Source: Loigolactobacillus rennini DSM 20253 (lineage in GTDB: Bacteria > Bacillota > Bacilli > Lactobacillales > Lactobacillaceae). From it: a DNA stretch of 64,000 bases. The position numbers and the translations under genes are program-made. Of this stretch, positions 17,966 through 27,580 are shown in pieces (within the stretch, counting starts at the first letter, position 1; the number at the start of each line of letters is the position of its first letter). Below the pieces are notes generated by a model that worked only from the letters and a program-made list of their open reading frames with translations, was not told the DNA's origin and ran no database searches. The stretch covers positions 1 to 64,000 of the forward strand of contig NZ_AYYI01000103.1 in the NCBI RefSeq assembly GCF_001436505.1. The letters are read 5' to 3'.

Positions 17966-18673
17966 TTAGTCGTCGCTAGTTGTGCCAATGCCAAAAATTC
18001 GTAAGAAGAATAAGAATAAGTTAACGAAGTCAAGGTAAAGTTGCAATGCACCCATCACTGCCAAGCCATTGGTATCAATTTGTCCAGCGTATTGTTGGTA
18101 CATCATTTTAATCCGTTGGCTATCCCAAGCGGTTAAACCAATGAAAATGATGACGCCAATAAACGAAAAGATATAGTCAACCATTGGATTACGTAAGAAT
18201 AAATTGACGACTGTCGCTACTAGCAGACCAATTAATGCGGCAAAAGCCATTTGTCCCATTCCTGCTAAATTACGTTTAGTTAACGAACCATACAACGCCA
18301 TTGATCCAAAGGTTGCAGTAGCAGCAACAAAAGCAGTGGTAATATTCGCAACACTATAAAACGATAGCGTCAGTGCAAGTGTTAGCCCATTCACAACGGC
18401 AAAAGCCATAAACAGCATGAAGGATAAAATTCCCCCACGACTGGCTTTAAAACTTGTCGCCATCACAAAGCCCAACTCTAAAATAATTAAACCATAAAGC
18501 ATAAATGGGTGTTCACTGAGTAAACTCGCAAACTGCACCCGATAAACTGTTAAGGCTAAAAATGAAACGATTGCTGAAATCGCAACACCCAGCGTCATGT
18601 AACCGTAAACTTTGGTTAAATATTGACCTAAGCCGGCCTCATTGATCACAAGATTTCTTGGTTGTTCCTGCAT
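17966..18673 (-). CDS. Bax inhibitor-1/YccA family membrane protein
   Basis: About 235 residues with seven predicted hydrophobic segments and the conserved C-terminal Asp residues of the BI-1 (TMBIM) family, the bacterial pH-sensitive calcium-leak channel group (YetJ in Bacillus). The ATG at 18673 has an AAGGA site upstream. It is flanked by its own terminator and sits 40 bases after a MaoC-like gene. Its role in lactobacilli is not known. Confidence 0.88.
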   Translation of the reverse strand: MQEQPRNLVINEAGLGQYLTKVYGYMTLGVAISAIVSFLALTVYRVQFASLLSEHPFMLYGLIILELGFVMATSFKASRGGILSFMLFMAFAVVNGLTLALTLSFYSVANITTAFVAATATFGSMALYGSLTKRNLAGMGQMAFAALIGLLVATVVNLFLRNPMVDYIFSFIGVIIFIGLTAWDSQRIKMMYQQYAGQIDTNGLAVMGALQLYLDFVNLFLFFLRIFGIGTTSDD

Positions 18674-18713
18674 CACAAACTTCCTTTCTGAAATTAAGGA
18701 TTCTAGTTAAACA

Positions 18714-19148
18714 TTATTTAGGCGGTGCTACTAATACTTCTGCATCCAACACCTTCGTCTGGTGAGCATCTTTAGCTGTAACCGCAATGGTAACCAATTC
18801 GCGCGCTTTATCCACGCGAATAACATTGAACGTAAATGTTAATGTCACACCATGAAAAACCGGCTGCATGAAATTCAATGATAAGTTGACCACATTACTG
18901 CCAGGACCCGGTAAATGTTTAGAAATAGCGCTGGTAATAATTCCGGTAAGTAAAATTTGGGGAACGATGGCGTGCTGATAGTCGGTTTGTGCCGCATAAT
19001 CAGCCTGTGTAAACAGCGGATTATTATCATTTGTCAATCCTAGGTAAAGAAAAATATCACGTTCTTCGATTGCCTGTGTGACCGTTAAGCTGTCGCCTTC
19101 TTTAATGGTACTCAAAGTTTTCCCCAGCTGATAATTCGTTGCGCTCAT
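18714..19148 (-). CDS. MaoC-like hot-dog fold dehydratase domain protein
   Basis: 144 residues. The pattern DIFLYLGLTNDNNPLFTQADYAA and the later LSLNFMQPVFHG match the MaoC/(R)-hydratase hot-dog family, in which an Asp (or Asn) and His pair hydrate enoyl-CoA. Here the usual NPxH position reads NNPLF, so the catalytic His is replaced by Phe and hydratase activity is doubtful. A role in fatty acid metabolism is only a family-level guess. It stands between murC and the BI-1 gene. Confidence 0.7.
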   Translation of the reverse strand: MSATNYQLGKTLSTIKEGDSLTVTQAIEERDIFLYLGLTNDNNPLFTQADYAAQTDYQHAIVPQILLTGIITSAISKHLPGPGSNVVNLSLNFMQPVFHGVTLTFTFNVIRVDKARELVTIAVTAKDAHQTKVLDAEVLVAPPK

Positions 19149-19239
19149 GCCTAGTATCCCCCTTTAGTCCGTATTTTACCAAATTATAGTTATTAGGCAA
19201 CTAAAAGGTCGTTTGAATTCTGCTTAGTTTTAGTTAGCC

Positions 19240-20571
19240 TTAGTTATTTTTTAAACTAGTCGCACTTAATAAACTTTCATAAGCTTTTTCATACTTTTGA
19301 ACATCACCAGCACCCATGAAGACCACCACGGCTTGATGGTATTCCAGCAATGGCGACATATTATCAAGTTTTAATACTTGACCACCCTTACTGATTTTTG
19401 CACCTAAATCAGCACTGGAAACTCGGCCATTATGTTCCCGAGCAGAGCTGAAAATATCCGTTAGGTAAACTACATCTGCTAAACTTAGACTTTTTGCAAA
19501 ATCATCCATGTAGGCAATGGTCCGCGAAAACGTATGTGGCTGGAAAACAGCAATAATTTTACGGTTTGGATATTTCTGCCGCGCTGCATCCAGCGTTGCT
19601 TTAATTTCAGAAGGATGGTGTGCGTAATCATCGATGATTGTCATATCGGCCATTTTACGTTCGGAAAAACGCCGCTTAACGCCGCGGAAGCTCAATAATT
19701 CCCGTGCCACCTCGTCATGAGCAATTTTTTCCATATGGCTGACAGCGATCACTGCCAAACTGTTCAGTACGTTGTGCTCGCCAAATAGGTGAATAACATA
19801 ATGACCAAGCGCTTTACCATGGAAATAAACGTCAAATTCAGAACCATTGATTGTCCGCAAGATATTGCGCGCCTGAAAATCATCCTGGTCGCTTGTACCG
19901 TAATAATAAATTGGCACATTAGCTTGTAACCGCCGCAAGTTTTGGTCATCTCCCCAAGCAAAAATACCTTTTTTAACTTGGTTAGCTTCCGTTTGAAATG
20001 CTGAAAAAACATCTTCAATGCCGTGATAATAATCAGGGTGATCAAAATCAATGTTAGTCATAATCATGTAGTCCGGTGATTGTGCCAAAAAATGCCGGCG
20101 GTATTCGTCAGCTTCAAAAACAAAAAATTGTGAGTTTTTAATGCCTTTACCTGTGCCATCACCGACTAAAAAACTAGTGGGTGCAATACCGCTGAGAACA
20201 TGGGCTAACAAACCAGTCGTACTGGTTTTACCATGCGCGCCAGCCACACCAATACTAGTATGTCCCGCTAAAAGTTCCCCTAATAATTCAGGATAGCGCA
20301 ACACTTTTAAATGTAATGCCTTAGCAGCTTTAATTTCTGGATGTGTATCAGAAAAAGCATTACCAGCTACAATGGTTAAACCAGCATGAATATTTTGCGG
20401 GGAAAAGGGCATAATTTTAACGCCAGCCTTTTCTAAACCACGTTGCGTAAAAGTATACTGATTGATATCAGAGCCTTGAACTCGATAGCCCTTATCATGC
20501 AAAATCATTGCCAAGGCGCTCATCCCTGAGCCCTTAATCCCAACAAAATGATAAATTGTATTGTGATCCAC
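19240..20571 (-). CDS. murC: UDP-N-acetylmuramate--L-alanine ligase
   Basis: 443 residues, full length. N-terminal UDP-binding domain ([13 protein letters not shown]), ATP-binding P-loop [13 protein letters not shown], central DFDHPDYY motif and C-terminal ligase domain ([14 protein letters not shown]). It adds L-alanine to UDP-MurNAc, the first amino acid of the peptidoglycan stem. It lies 44 bases after sftA, the same arrangement as ytpT-murC in Bacillus. Confidence 0.97.
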   Translation of the reverse strand: MDHNTIYHFVGIKGSGMSALAMILHDKGYRVQGSDINQYTFTQRGLEKAGVKIMPFSPQNIHAGLTIVAGNAFSDTHPEIKAAKALHLKVLRYPELLGELLAGHTSIGVAGAHGKTSTTGLLAHVLSGIAPTSFLVGDGTGKGIKNSQFFVFEADEYRRHFLAQSPDYMIMTNIDFDHPDYYHGIEDVFSAFQTEANQVKKGIFAWGDDQNLRRLQANVPIYYYGTSDQDDFQARNILRTINGSEFDVYFHGKALGHYVIHLFGEHNVLNSLAVIAVSHMEKIAHDEVARELLSFRGVKRRFSERKMADMTIIDDYAHHPSEIKATLDAARQKYPNRKIIAVFQPHTFSRTIAYMDDFAKSLSLADVVYLTDIFSSAREHNGRVSSADLGAKISKGGQVLKLDNMSPLLEYHQAVVVFMGAGDVQKYEKAYESLLSATSLKNN

Positions 20572-20615
20572 TCAAAAAATCCCCTTTTCCAGCGCAAATT
20601 CAAAGCTTTTACACT

Positions 20616-23081
20616 TTAATTGCCTTCATGTCTGCGTTTTTGGTACTGTGCTAAATCATCTTTTGTAAAATAAACATCCCGTGGCTTTGATCCGCTAGCC
20701 GGTGAAACTAATTGACGCTGTTCTAATGTGTCAATTAAATTAGCAGCCCGGTTATAGCCAATCGAAAAGACCCGCTGTAGCTTAGAAGTTGATACTTGTT
20801 TTTCCGCCGCAATGTAAGCAAGGACTTTCGGGAACAAGTCATCTTGGTTTTCAGTTTCTTCAACTTTTTCCAATAAACCTTCTGGCTCGAACAAATAATG
20901 TGCGGGCAATTGTTTCTTAACAAAAGCAACCACCTTATCAATCTCATTTTCAGCATAAGTACCTTGAATGCGAATCGGTTGACTCTGGCCATTGCCTAAG
21001 TACAGCATATCACCTCGACCTAGCAAACGTTCAGCCCCACTTTGATCAATAATGGTACGCGAATCAATTTGACTCGAAACCATAAATGCAATCCGTGTTG
21101 GAATGTTATTTTTAATGGTCCCTGTAATCACATCGACACTTGGACGTTGTGTCGCAACCAGTAAATGGATCCCAGCAGCCCGAGCTTTTTGTGTAATCCG
21201 CACAATATAATCTTGAACCTCATTTGCCGCAACCATCATTAAATCAGCTAATTCGTCAATAATGATGATAATGTAAGGCAATTTCAATCCATCGTCACCA
21301 TGGGCAGCAGCTTTTTCATTAAATTGCGCTAAATTACGTACCCCGGCAGCAGCTAATTTATGGTACCGGTTCTCCATTTCTTCAACCGCCCATTTTAGCG
21401 CAGCGGCTGCGGCTTTAGGATCAGAAATCACTGGTGACAATAAATGTGGCAACCCATTATACGGCGCTAACTCCACCGCTTTAGGATCAATCAACAGTAA
21501 CTTAACCTCAGTAGGCTTAGCTTTGAATAAAATAGATAACAATAAACTATTGATGAAGACACTTTTACCTGAACCAGTCGCACCAGCAATTAAACCATGC
21601 GGCATTTTAGCAACATTGGTAATCATTGGTTGTCCAAATAAGTCTACGCCTAATGCCACAGTTAAAGGTGACTGGCTTTCTTGAAATTGTGTTGATTTAA
21701 CAACTTCCGACAACATTACCGGCCGTGATTTCAAATTAGGGATCTCAATGCCAACCGTTGTTTTACCGGGAATTGGCGCTTCAATCCGAATATCTTTTGC
21801 CGCCAGTGCTAGTTTTAAATCATCGCTTAAATTAGTTATTTTGCTAACTTTGACGCCACGGGCTAAACTGACTTCAAACTGAGTGACGGCCGGACCAATA
21901 CTCCAGCGAGTAACTGATGCGTGCACATTAAAAGCTTTTAAAGTCTCATCCAAAACTTGACGTTGTTTAGCTACCCAACCAGTCATTACTTCATCGTTAT
22001 TTTTTACCGGATTAGGTAATAATGAAAGTGGCGGCATTTGGTAGTGCTGATCATCTAATGGTACCTGCTTTTTCAAAGTAAGACTCGCTTTTGCTGAATC
22101 CTCACTTGCCTTTGGTGTGGTTTGCGCCACTGCTTTCGGTGCTGGGACTTCGGCAGAAGCTAGAGATTGCGAAACCGAATCAACTTGAGGTACATTGGCT
22201 TTAACCGCTGCGACAACTGTTTGCCAAGTTGGTACTGTTGAAGCAGTCTGGCTCTGACTAGCTACAACCGACTGAGAACGCTCAGCGGCTGAATCTGCCT
22301 GTGCTGCAGTGCTTGATTCAGCTATTGCCTGGGCTGAGTGTGCTGGCTCACGCATTGAGGTTGCATGATTAGACTGAACAGCAGACGAACTAGCCGCTGA
22401 TAATGACTTTGGCTGACTTGAAACAGCCGTTGAACCAACTGAATTAACCGCTGTTGAAGATTGTGAGCCGGCTATTGCCTGTGACATTGCGCTAGTATCG
22501 GCTGAGTTAGCTTGACTGACATTGTCAGTATGCACCGCACTTGATAGTGGTTGCGCCGCCGCATGTGACGTTGCTGTCTTTGCTTTACTAGTCACGTGAG
22601 TCATGGCGACATTAGAAGCGGAAGATTCCGGCACATTAGCAACGCTAGATGCTGGTACTTGATTATTTTTGGGTAATGACGCAAAATCTTCATTCACTGT
22701 TTCAGTAGTTTGCACTTCAGCTTCACTGACAGCATCCGCTGGCAAAAAATTGAGGTTCGTTGCTGCTGAATTAGCTGAGGAGGTATTCACTGGTGCTTGG
22801 GAGGCAAACAGTAAAAAACTTGTTTTAGCTTTTTTCAATTGCTGTACATAACGTGCCAAACGAATTTCTTCATCAGTCCGCTGATTTTGCTGTACCGATT
22901 TAGGAATGTGTTTGGGCGTAAAATGACGTTGTCTTACCAACGGTTGTGAGTGACGAGTTGAAGACTGCACTCGGTGTTTAACTGGCTCCGGCACAGCATT
23001 TTGTGCACTGTGGACCTTTTTTTTAGCTGTTGCCATTGTTTGCTGCCGTCGTAAGAAAACGGGGCCATCATAATGTCCCAT
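20616..23081 (-). CDS. sftA: Soluble FtsK/SpoIIIE-type DNA translocase SftA (YtpT)
   Basis: 821 residues. A basic N-terminus is followed by a Ser/Ala/Thr/Gln-rich low-complexity region (about residues 110-330), then the RecA-like motor (Walker A GATGSGKSVF, Walker B IIIIDELADLMM) and the C-terminal gamma winged helix (SKLQRVFSIGYNRAANL). No transmembrane segments are present, which distinguishes SftA from FtsK. It helps move chromosome ends away from the closing septum. The ATG at 23081 lies 7 bases after AAGGAGG. Neighbours ytpR and murC match the Bacillus ytp locus. Confidence 0.93.
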   Translation of the reverse strand: MGHYDGPVFLRRQQTMATAKKKVHSAQNAVPEPVKHRVQSSTRHSQPLVRQRHFTPKHIPKSVQQNQRTDEEIRLARYVQQLKKAKTSFLLFASQAPVNTSSANSAATNLNFLPADAVSEAEVQTTETVNEDFASLPKNNQVPASSVANVPESSASNVAMTHVTSKAKTATSHAAAQPLSSAVHTDNVSQANSADTSAMSQAIAGSQSSTAVNSVGSTAVSSQPKSLSAASSSAVQSNHATSMREPAHSAQAIAESSTAAQADSAAERSQSVVASQSQTASTVPTWQTVVAAVKANVPQVDSVSQSLASAEVPAPKAVAQTTPKASEDSAKASLTLKKQVPLDDQHYQMPPLSLLPNPVKNNDEVMTGWVAKQRQVLDETLKAFNVHASVTRWSIGPAVTQFEVSLARGVKVSKITNLSDDLKLALAAKDIRIEAPIPGKTTVGIEIPNLKSRPVMLSEVVKSTQFQESQSPLTVALGVDLFGQPMITNVAKMPHGLIAGATGSGKSVFINSLLLSILFKAKPTEVKLLLIDPKAVELAPYNGLPHLLSPVISDPKAAAAALKWAVEEMENRYHKLAAAGVRNLAQFNEKAAAHGDDGLKLPYIIIIIDELADLMMVAANEVQDYIVRITQKARAAGIHLLVATQRPSVDVITGTIKNNIPTRIAFMVSSQIDSRTIIDQSGAERLLGRGDMLYLGNGQSQPIRIQGTYAENEIDKVVAFVKKQLPAHYLFEPEGLLEKVEETENQDDLFPKVLAYIAAEKQVSTSKLQRVFSIGYNRAANLIDTLEQRQLVSPASGSKPRDVYFTKDDLAQYQKRRHEGN

Positions 23082-23108
23082 CAAACTACCTCCTTCAACA
23101 AAGCACCA

Positions 23109-23768
23109 TTAATCTTGTGCTGCATTTTGCGCTGCAACCACTTGGCTGCCCTTCTTAAAATCAAATGGAGTCCCCGCTGGAATGTCAGCTGGCATAATTA
23201 AAATTCCACGTTTTTGGGGCGCGTTGGGTAAAGCCAACTCACGTGCCGCACAAAGCATACCGTCACTGGCAACACCGCGTAATTTCCCTGGCCAAATGAT
23301 TTGCCCATTTGGCATCATTGCACCAACTTTGGCGACCACAACTTTTTGATCTTGTGCGACATTAGGTGCACCACAAACAATTTGCAATTCCTGCTGGTTA
23401 TCAACCTGAACCTGCGCAATATGCAAATGGTCAGAATCAGGATGTTTTTCCAACGTTTTAACGGCACCAATGACAAATTTAGGTGTTAAATCAGGTGCTA
23501 ATTCAGCTTCAAAACCATTTTTAATCAACAACTGGTTTAATTGACTGACTTGCTGTGCATTCAAAAAAACCTGACCGCTACCAGTTAGTTCTGGTAGGTG
23601 GTGTTTAACATTAAAAATATTGTATCCACGTGTTTTACCCGTTTTTTGATCCGCTATCCGAACCACGTACCCTTGTTGTTGAACAACTTGAGGTGCCTTC
23701 GTATCTGGCGCAACAATTAAAATCAACGTGTCAGCATATGCTGCTGGATTTAAACTCGCAATTAACAT
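23109..23768 (-). CDS. ytpR: YtpR family tRNA-binding (EMAP/OB-fold) protein
   Basis: 219 residues. The C-terminal part (FVIGAVKTLEKHPDSDHLHIAQV ... CGAPNVAQDQKV) is the tRNA-binding OB fold also found in PheT and CsaA. The N-terminal half is the YtpR-specific domain. The open frame starts at 23783, overlapping the usp stop, but that ATG is part of the AAGGAGA binding site for the ATG at 23768, which I chose. The cellular target is unknown. It is followed by sftA. Confidence 0.9.
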   Translation of the reverse strand: MLIASLNPAAYADTLILIVAPDTKAPQVVQQQGYVVRIADQKTGKTRGYNIFNVKHHLPELTGSGQVFLNAQQVSQLNQLLIKNGFEAELAPDLTPKFVIGAVKTLEKHPDSDHLHIAQVQVDNQQELQIVCGAPNVAQDQKVVVAKVGAMMPNGQIIWPGKLRGVASDGMLCAARELALPNAPQKRGILIMPADIPAGTPFDFKKGSQVVAAQNAAQD

Positions 23769-23782
23769 ATTTTTCTCCTTCA

Positions 23783-24217
23783 TTAATGATTTTTAACGAC
23801 TAAAACATCACAGTTGGCGTCACGGACAACCGCCGTGGCAAATGAGCCTAACATGAATCGATCTAAAGCAGTCTGTGTCGTTTGCCCAATTAAAATTAAA
23901 TCAGTTGGTTGTTTTTTAAGTAATTCCCGTGCGGTTCCACGCATGATAAGTATCTTGACTTGTTCTACCCCAGCAGCTAAAGCCTGTTGCCGGTAAGCAG
24001 CTAATTTAGTCTGAAAGGCATGATTTTCTTCAAGTTGTGCTTGTGCAATCACAGCTTGCGGCACATCCGCTTGTGCACTAGCTTCAATCACATGGGCTAA
24101 AACTAATTGCCCGGCTGCTGCTTGAGCAAAATTTACCGCTTTTTTGAACGCAAATTGTGCCGCTTGGCTCGCGTCGAGCCCAACTAAAATTGTTTTATAA
24201 GGTTGCACTGATGTCAT
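23783..24217 (-). CDS. Universal stress protein (UspA family)
   Basis: 144 residues with the N-terminal KTILVGLDAS and C-terminal IGQTTQTALDRFMLGSFATAVV...CDVLVV segments of ATP-binding UspA proteins (G-2x-G-9x-G(S/T) type). The ATG at 24217 lies against GGAG; a GTG at 24208 with a 9-base spacer may be the true start. It is divergent from the small gene at 24264 across a 46-base gap and is the first of three Usp genes in the window. Confidence 0.88.
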   Translation of the reverse strand: MTSVQPYKTILVGLDASQAAQFAFKKAVNFAQAAAGQLVLAHVIEASAQADVPQAVIAQAQLEENHAFQTKLAAYRQQALAAGVEQVKILIMRGTARELLKKQPTDLILIGQTTQTALDRFMLGSFATAVVRDANCDVLVVKNH

Positions 24218-24263
24218 CTCCAGCCTATACTTTAATGCAACGTTTATTCATGGAGGGACTAAC

Positions 24264-24584
24264 ATGTTAACAAAACAGACCCGCCAATTTTATTTTGGTG
24301 GTTTTTTGTTGCTACTAGGCAGCTACTGCAGTCATTACTTATGGCAGCACTATAACGCGCAAAAACCAGCCGCATTGTTAGCGCAGTTACGCAAACGTGT
24401 AGCACATGCAGTTAAAGTAACCGGATCATGGATTGAGTGGCAACCGCAACAATTTCAAGGTCAGACTGTTTATTTCGGTGGGCTGGCCCTTCAGGACCGC
24501 CAAAAGCAACAAATTGCCTATTTCGCACTAAATTTAAGTGGACAACTGGTTAAATTAAGCCACCAACCTTTTAGCAACCACTAA
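24264..24584 (+). CDS. Small membrane-anchored or secreted protein of unknown function
   Basis: 106 residues. Residues 10-28 form a hydrophobic segment (signal anchor), followed by a soluble domain with VKVTGSWIEWQPQQF and GQTVYFGGL. Similar small extracytoplasmic proteins lie beside ytmP/trmB in other lactobacilli; their function is not known to me. A GGAGG site lies 7 bases before the ATG. It is the only plus-strand gene in the first 28 kb. Confidence 0.75.
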   Translation: MLTKQTRQFYFGGFLLLLGSYCSHYLWQHYNAQKPAALLAQLRKRVAHAVKVTGSWIEWQPQQFQGQTVYFGGLALQDRQKQQIAYFALNLSGQLVKLSHQPFSNH

Positions 24585-24602
24585 TCAACAGTATATTACT
24601 CG

Positions 24603-25241
24603 TTATTTAAACTGCAATTTAATCCAATAAATTGGGTGTCCTAAACGGCTAAAACGCTGTTCATACTCAGTTTCAATGTTTTCCCGTTGCTTATTTTGAT
24701 GTAAATCTAACGACAGCTCAATAAATTTTGTACCAAATTGATTGAAACTCAATAAAGAATATTCAAATAACCCGCGGTTATCAGTTTTAAATTGCAAATT
24801 TCCCGCTGGTTGCAGCACTTGGCGGTACATCTTTAAAAATGTTGGGTAAGTTAACCGCCGTTTAGCATGCCGATTTTTAGGCCAAGGATCCGAAAAATTC
24901 AAATAAAGCTGCGCTACTTCATTAGGCGCAAAGTAATCTGTTAGCGCATTCCCATTTGCTTGAACCAAATACAAATTAGGTAACTGGGTTACTAATTGTT
25001 TTTCAAGGATCATAATGATCACCGAAGATTGAATTTCCAATCCAATAAAATTACACTCTGGATGGGCCTTTGCCATTTCAATAATAAACCGGCCCTTACC
25101 TGAACCAATTTCAACGTGTAAAGGTTGCTTTTTGGCAAATTTTTCTTGCCACTGCCCTTTAAATGCAGCTGGCGTAATGGTGATGTATTCTGGGTGTGCC
25201 GCAATCTCACCAGCAGCACGCGGTTTTTTTCTTAAACGCAT
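24603..25241 (-). CDS. trmB: tRNA (guanine-N7-)-methyltransferase
   Basis: 212 residues starting MRLRKKPRA. SAM-binding motif EIGSGKGRFIIEMA, then the LNFSDPWPKNRHAKRRLT block, which is the TrmB catalytic signature. It methylates G46 of tRNAs. It is downstream of ytmP in the same orientation (the ytmP-ytmQ pair of Bacillus), separated by a strong hairpin. A -10-like TATAGT lies about 40 bases upstream. Confidence 0.97.
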   Translation of the reverse strand: MRLRKKPRAAGEIAAHPEYITITPAAFKGQWQEKFAKKQPLHVEIGSGKGRFIIEMAKAHPECNFIGLEIQSSVIIMILEKQLVTQLPNLYLVQANGNALTDYFAPNEVAQLYLNFSDPWPKNRHAKRRLTYPTFLKMYRQVLQPAGNLQFKTDNRGLFEYSLLSFNQFGTKFIELSLDLHQNKQRENIETEYEQRFSRLGHPIYWIKLQFK

Positions 25242-25368
25242 TGTTCAACCTCGTTTTCCTTCATCAATTACTATACTATAATTCAGCCTAACCTAAAAGC
25301 AACATTAGGCAAGATTCCACAGACTTAACACTAAATTAGACAAATTTAAATGCTTGTTCAAACAAAAT

Positions 25369-25423
25369 GTGGGCCATAAGGCGGTTAGCAACCTTAATTG
25401 GAAGATGCTGCCCTATGACCCAC
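25369..25423 (-). terminator. Large hairpin, probable terminator of ytmP
   Basis: Long imperfect stem GTGGG.CATA.GGC / GCC.TATG.CCCAC with a further inner GGTT/AACC hairpin. The minus strand then reads ATTTTG, a modest T-tract; the plus strand reads GTTTATTTTT. It lies between ytmP and trmB and may also be a structured trmB leader. Confidence 0.5.
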
Positions 25424-25463
25424 GTTTATTTTTAATACAAATCTTTATTATTGACACAATAAC

Positions 25464-26252
25464 TTATTTTGAACGCGTTGTAAATAATTCACGTAACTGA
25501 AGCAATGCCTGATTCATTTCGTAATAACGTTGCTCACCATGAAAGCGTTTAATACCTAACAGTAAATTCAAAAAGCCATACCACTCAATTCGTTGTATCA
25601 TGTTAGGATCACTATCAACACCGTATTCATGCAGCCAATTTGCCCACTTTGCACGTGGCAGATATTGACACAAAATAGTGCTTAAATCAAAAGCAGCATC
25701 CGCAAACATTGCGTCATCCCAATCAACCAAGTACAACCGTTTCTGGTCAGACAATAGCCAATTTTTATGATTTAAATCCCCATGGCAGACTTCCAGTTGT
25801 TCCGGATCAAACACTGGCTTGTTCTGGATCAAATAAGTGAACACCTGCTTTAATAAAGGATGACCACGTAGATCCGAGGATAAATTTAAATAATATTGAC
25901 GTAAAAAATGATTTGAAGTTACCGTCAGGCCACCAACGCGCCTTAACATCCGTTTTAACAACTTAGAATGATGAATCCGAGCCAACAATTTAGCCACTTG
26001 TGCGTTGCCCATTTCAGAGCGGGTTAACGTCCGTCCATTTAGCCATTCTTGTGCTGTTAATACATCACCACTTGAGATTCGCTTAGTCCAAATCAACCGG
26101 GGGGTTATCCCTTCCATCGATAAAGCAGCTAGAAATGGCGACGTATTACGCTTAAGAAAAATTTTCTCCTGCGCACGCGTCCCAACAAAAGCGGCTCCGG
26201 TATTGCCGCCAGCTGGTCGAATTTGCCAACCAGCATCCAAATCGAAATCCAT
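25464..26252 (-). CDS. ytmP: YtmP-like aminoglycoside/choline kinase-fold phosphotransferase
   Basis: 262 residues. The kinase-like fold shows the catalytic loop CHGDLNHKNWLL (HGDxxxxN) and metal-binding LVDWDDAMFAD. The start at 26252 follows a GGGGGTG site; an upstream extension of 18 codons is unlikely. The natural substrate is not established; relatives phosphorylate small hydroxyl compounds such as choline or thiamine. It is upstream of trmB, the conserved arrangement. Confidence 0.88.
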   Translation of the reverse strand: MDFDLDAGWQIRPAGGNTGAAFVGTRAQEKIFLKRNTSPFLAALSMEGITPRLIWTKRISSGDVLTAQEWLNGRTLTRSEMGNAQVAKLLARIHHSKLLKRMLRRVGGLTVTSNHFLRQYYLNLSSDLRGHPLLKQVFTYLIQNKPVFDPEQLEVCHGDLNHKNWLLSDQKRLYLVDWDDAMFADAAFDLSTILCQYLPRAKWANWLHEYGVDSDPNMIQRIEWYGFLNLLLGIKRFHGEQRYYEMNQALLQLRELFTTRSK

Positions 26253-26374
26253 CGCCACACCCCCTAAATTAATACGAACACCGCAAATTCTGGTGTTCAC
26301 TGACAAGATTACATCTGACGTCTGTTTAAATATCCACTCTCATTCTACTGGTCTGAAAAACCTACGTCAAGATA

Positions 26375-27580
26375 CTAACGGTTAGGTAACTGGCGCATGA
26401 AACGTGATCTAGATAACCACCAGGTGAGCACCAATTCTAAACCGATAAAAAGCACCCAATGGGTCAAACTGAGGGTCCAAAAAGTCACCAAGGCAAAAAT
26501 AAGCGCTTGAACTAATAATAAGCTTTGTACAAGTTGCCTAAATGACTTAACACGTTGCTTAATAGAAACTGGGTAAAGATACACAAATAAATTTTCATCG
26601 AAAATATGGTAAAAAGGCAGCAATTGGAAACCCACTAAATATAAGAAAAGCCCACCTAAAACTAGAACTAGCCACCAAGTAGGTATTGCCCACAAAACCA
26701 AAGCACCAACAATTAACAAACGTGAATAAAGGCCAAAATATTCAGTACCGCGTAAGAAGGCCCTTAAGTAAAGATAACTAAACGTTTGACGCTGACGCTT
26801 TTTAATTAATTTCAACACTGGATCAAAGTAAACGCGGCGGTGCACTTTACCACGCACTTGTGGCACATCAGTGAATAAATTAATCAGTCGGTATAATTGT
26901 AACATGCGGGAATCTTCATTATTGACTGCTGCCTGCCATTGAAACCGTGCACCAGCTAAAAAGTGCGGTAAATACAGCCGCAAAGCAGTGACTGCCACTA
27001 CCGCTAAGCCCAAACCTAACCAAGGTAACCACAGCCCAAAGGACAAAATCAATGCTGCTAAGCCATAAAATAACCAGCCCCGCTGTCGCTGCTTTTGCAG
27101 TGACACTGTATAAACATTTAACAACTGTAACCACAATTGACCATCTTTTAGACAAATTAAACTAAGACATAAAAGCAAACCCGAACTTGCTGATAAATTA
27201 GTTGCTACGACTTGAAATGGTAAAAGCACACCGAAAAATAAAACGTCTACTACTAATGGTACCCACAGGCTATAACGCCGAGCTGCTAATAAATATGGCA
27301 GCAATGCTGATTCTTTGGGCAATAAAAACAGCGTATCCGCTTGTTGCAATAATGTCGCTAAACGGCCAAAAGACAGTAAACATAAAAATAAAACCAGCAT
27401 CAGTGGTTTAGCCCACCATAATTGTCCATTTAAAGTCTCAAGCAAGCCTGAATAGCCGTAAGCAAGAGCGCCTAAAAAAATGAATAAAGCTAAGGTGAAG
27501 AATTCGTTGAAGACATAGCGTGAATATTTTAGCATTTCTCGATGATGTTGTTGTAAGCGTTGCTGCCAAAGTTGTTTCAT
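26375..27580 (-). CDS. ecsB: ABC transporter permease EcsB
   Basis: 401 residues with about eight hydrophobic segments in the EcsB pattern, including the cytoplasmic stretch DSRMLQLYRLINLFTDVPQV that is conserved in the family. EcsAB affects protein secretion, membrane proteolysis and competence in Bacillus; the transported substrate is unknown. The start overlaps ecsA by 4 bases. No ecsC follows. Confidence 0.92.
   Translation of the reverse strand: MKQLWQQRLQQHHREMLKYSRYVFNEFFTLALFIFLGALAYGYSGLLETLNGQLWWAKPLMLVLFLCLLSFGRLATLLQQADTLFLLPKESALLPYLLAARRYSLWVPLVVDVLFFGVLLPFQVVATNLSASSGLLLCLSLICLKDGQLWLQLLNVYTVSLQKQRQRGWLFYGLAALILSFGLWLPWLGLGLAVVAVTALRLYLPHFLAGARFQWQAAVNNEDSRMLQLYRLINLFTDVPQVRGKVHRRVYFDPVLKLIKKRQRQTFSYLYLRAFLRGTEYFGLYSRLLIVGALVLWAIPTWWLVLVLGGLFLYLVGFQLLPFYHIFDENLFVYLYPVSIKQRVKSFRQLVQSLLLVQALIFALVTFWTLSLTHWVLFIGLELVLTWWLSRSRFMRQLPNR

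Noticed and set aside
17746-18051. 102-codon N-terminal extension of PolA
   Set aside because: Sequence before the ATG at 17745 is not similar to PolA, contains a terminator, and the GGGAG site fits the internal ATG.
22100-22760. Possible repeat region in sftA
   Set aside because: It is protein low-complexity (Ser/Ala/Gln), not a nucleotide tandem repeat; imperfect and in frame.
20616-23081. Truncated FtsK lacking membrane segments
   Set aside because: The ytpR-murC neighbours and soluble design match SftA, so the lack of membrane segments is normal.
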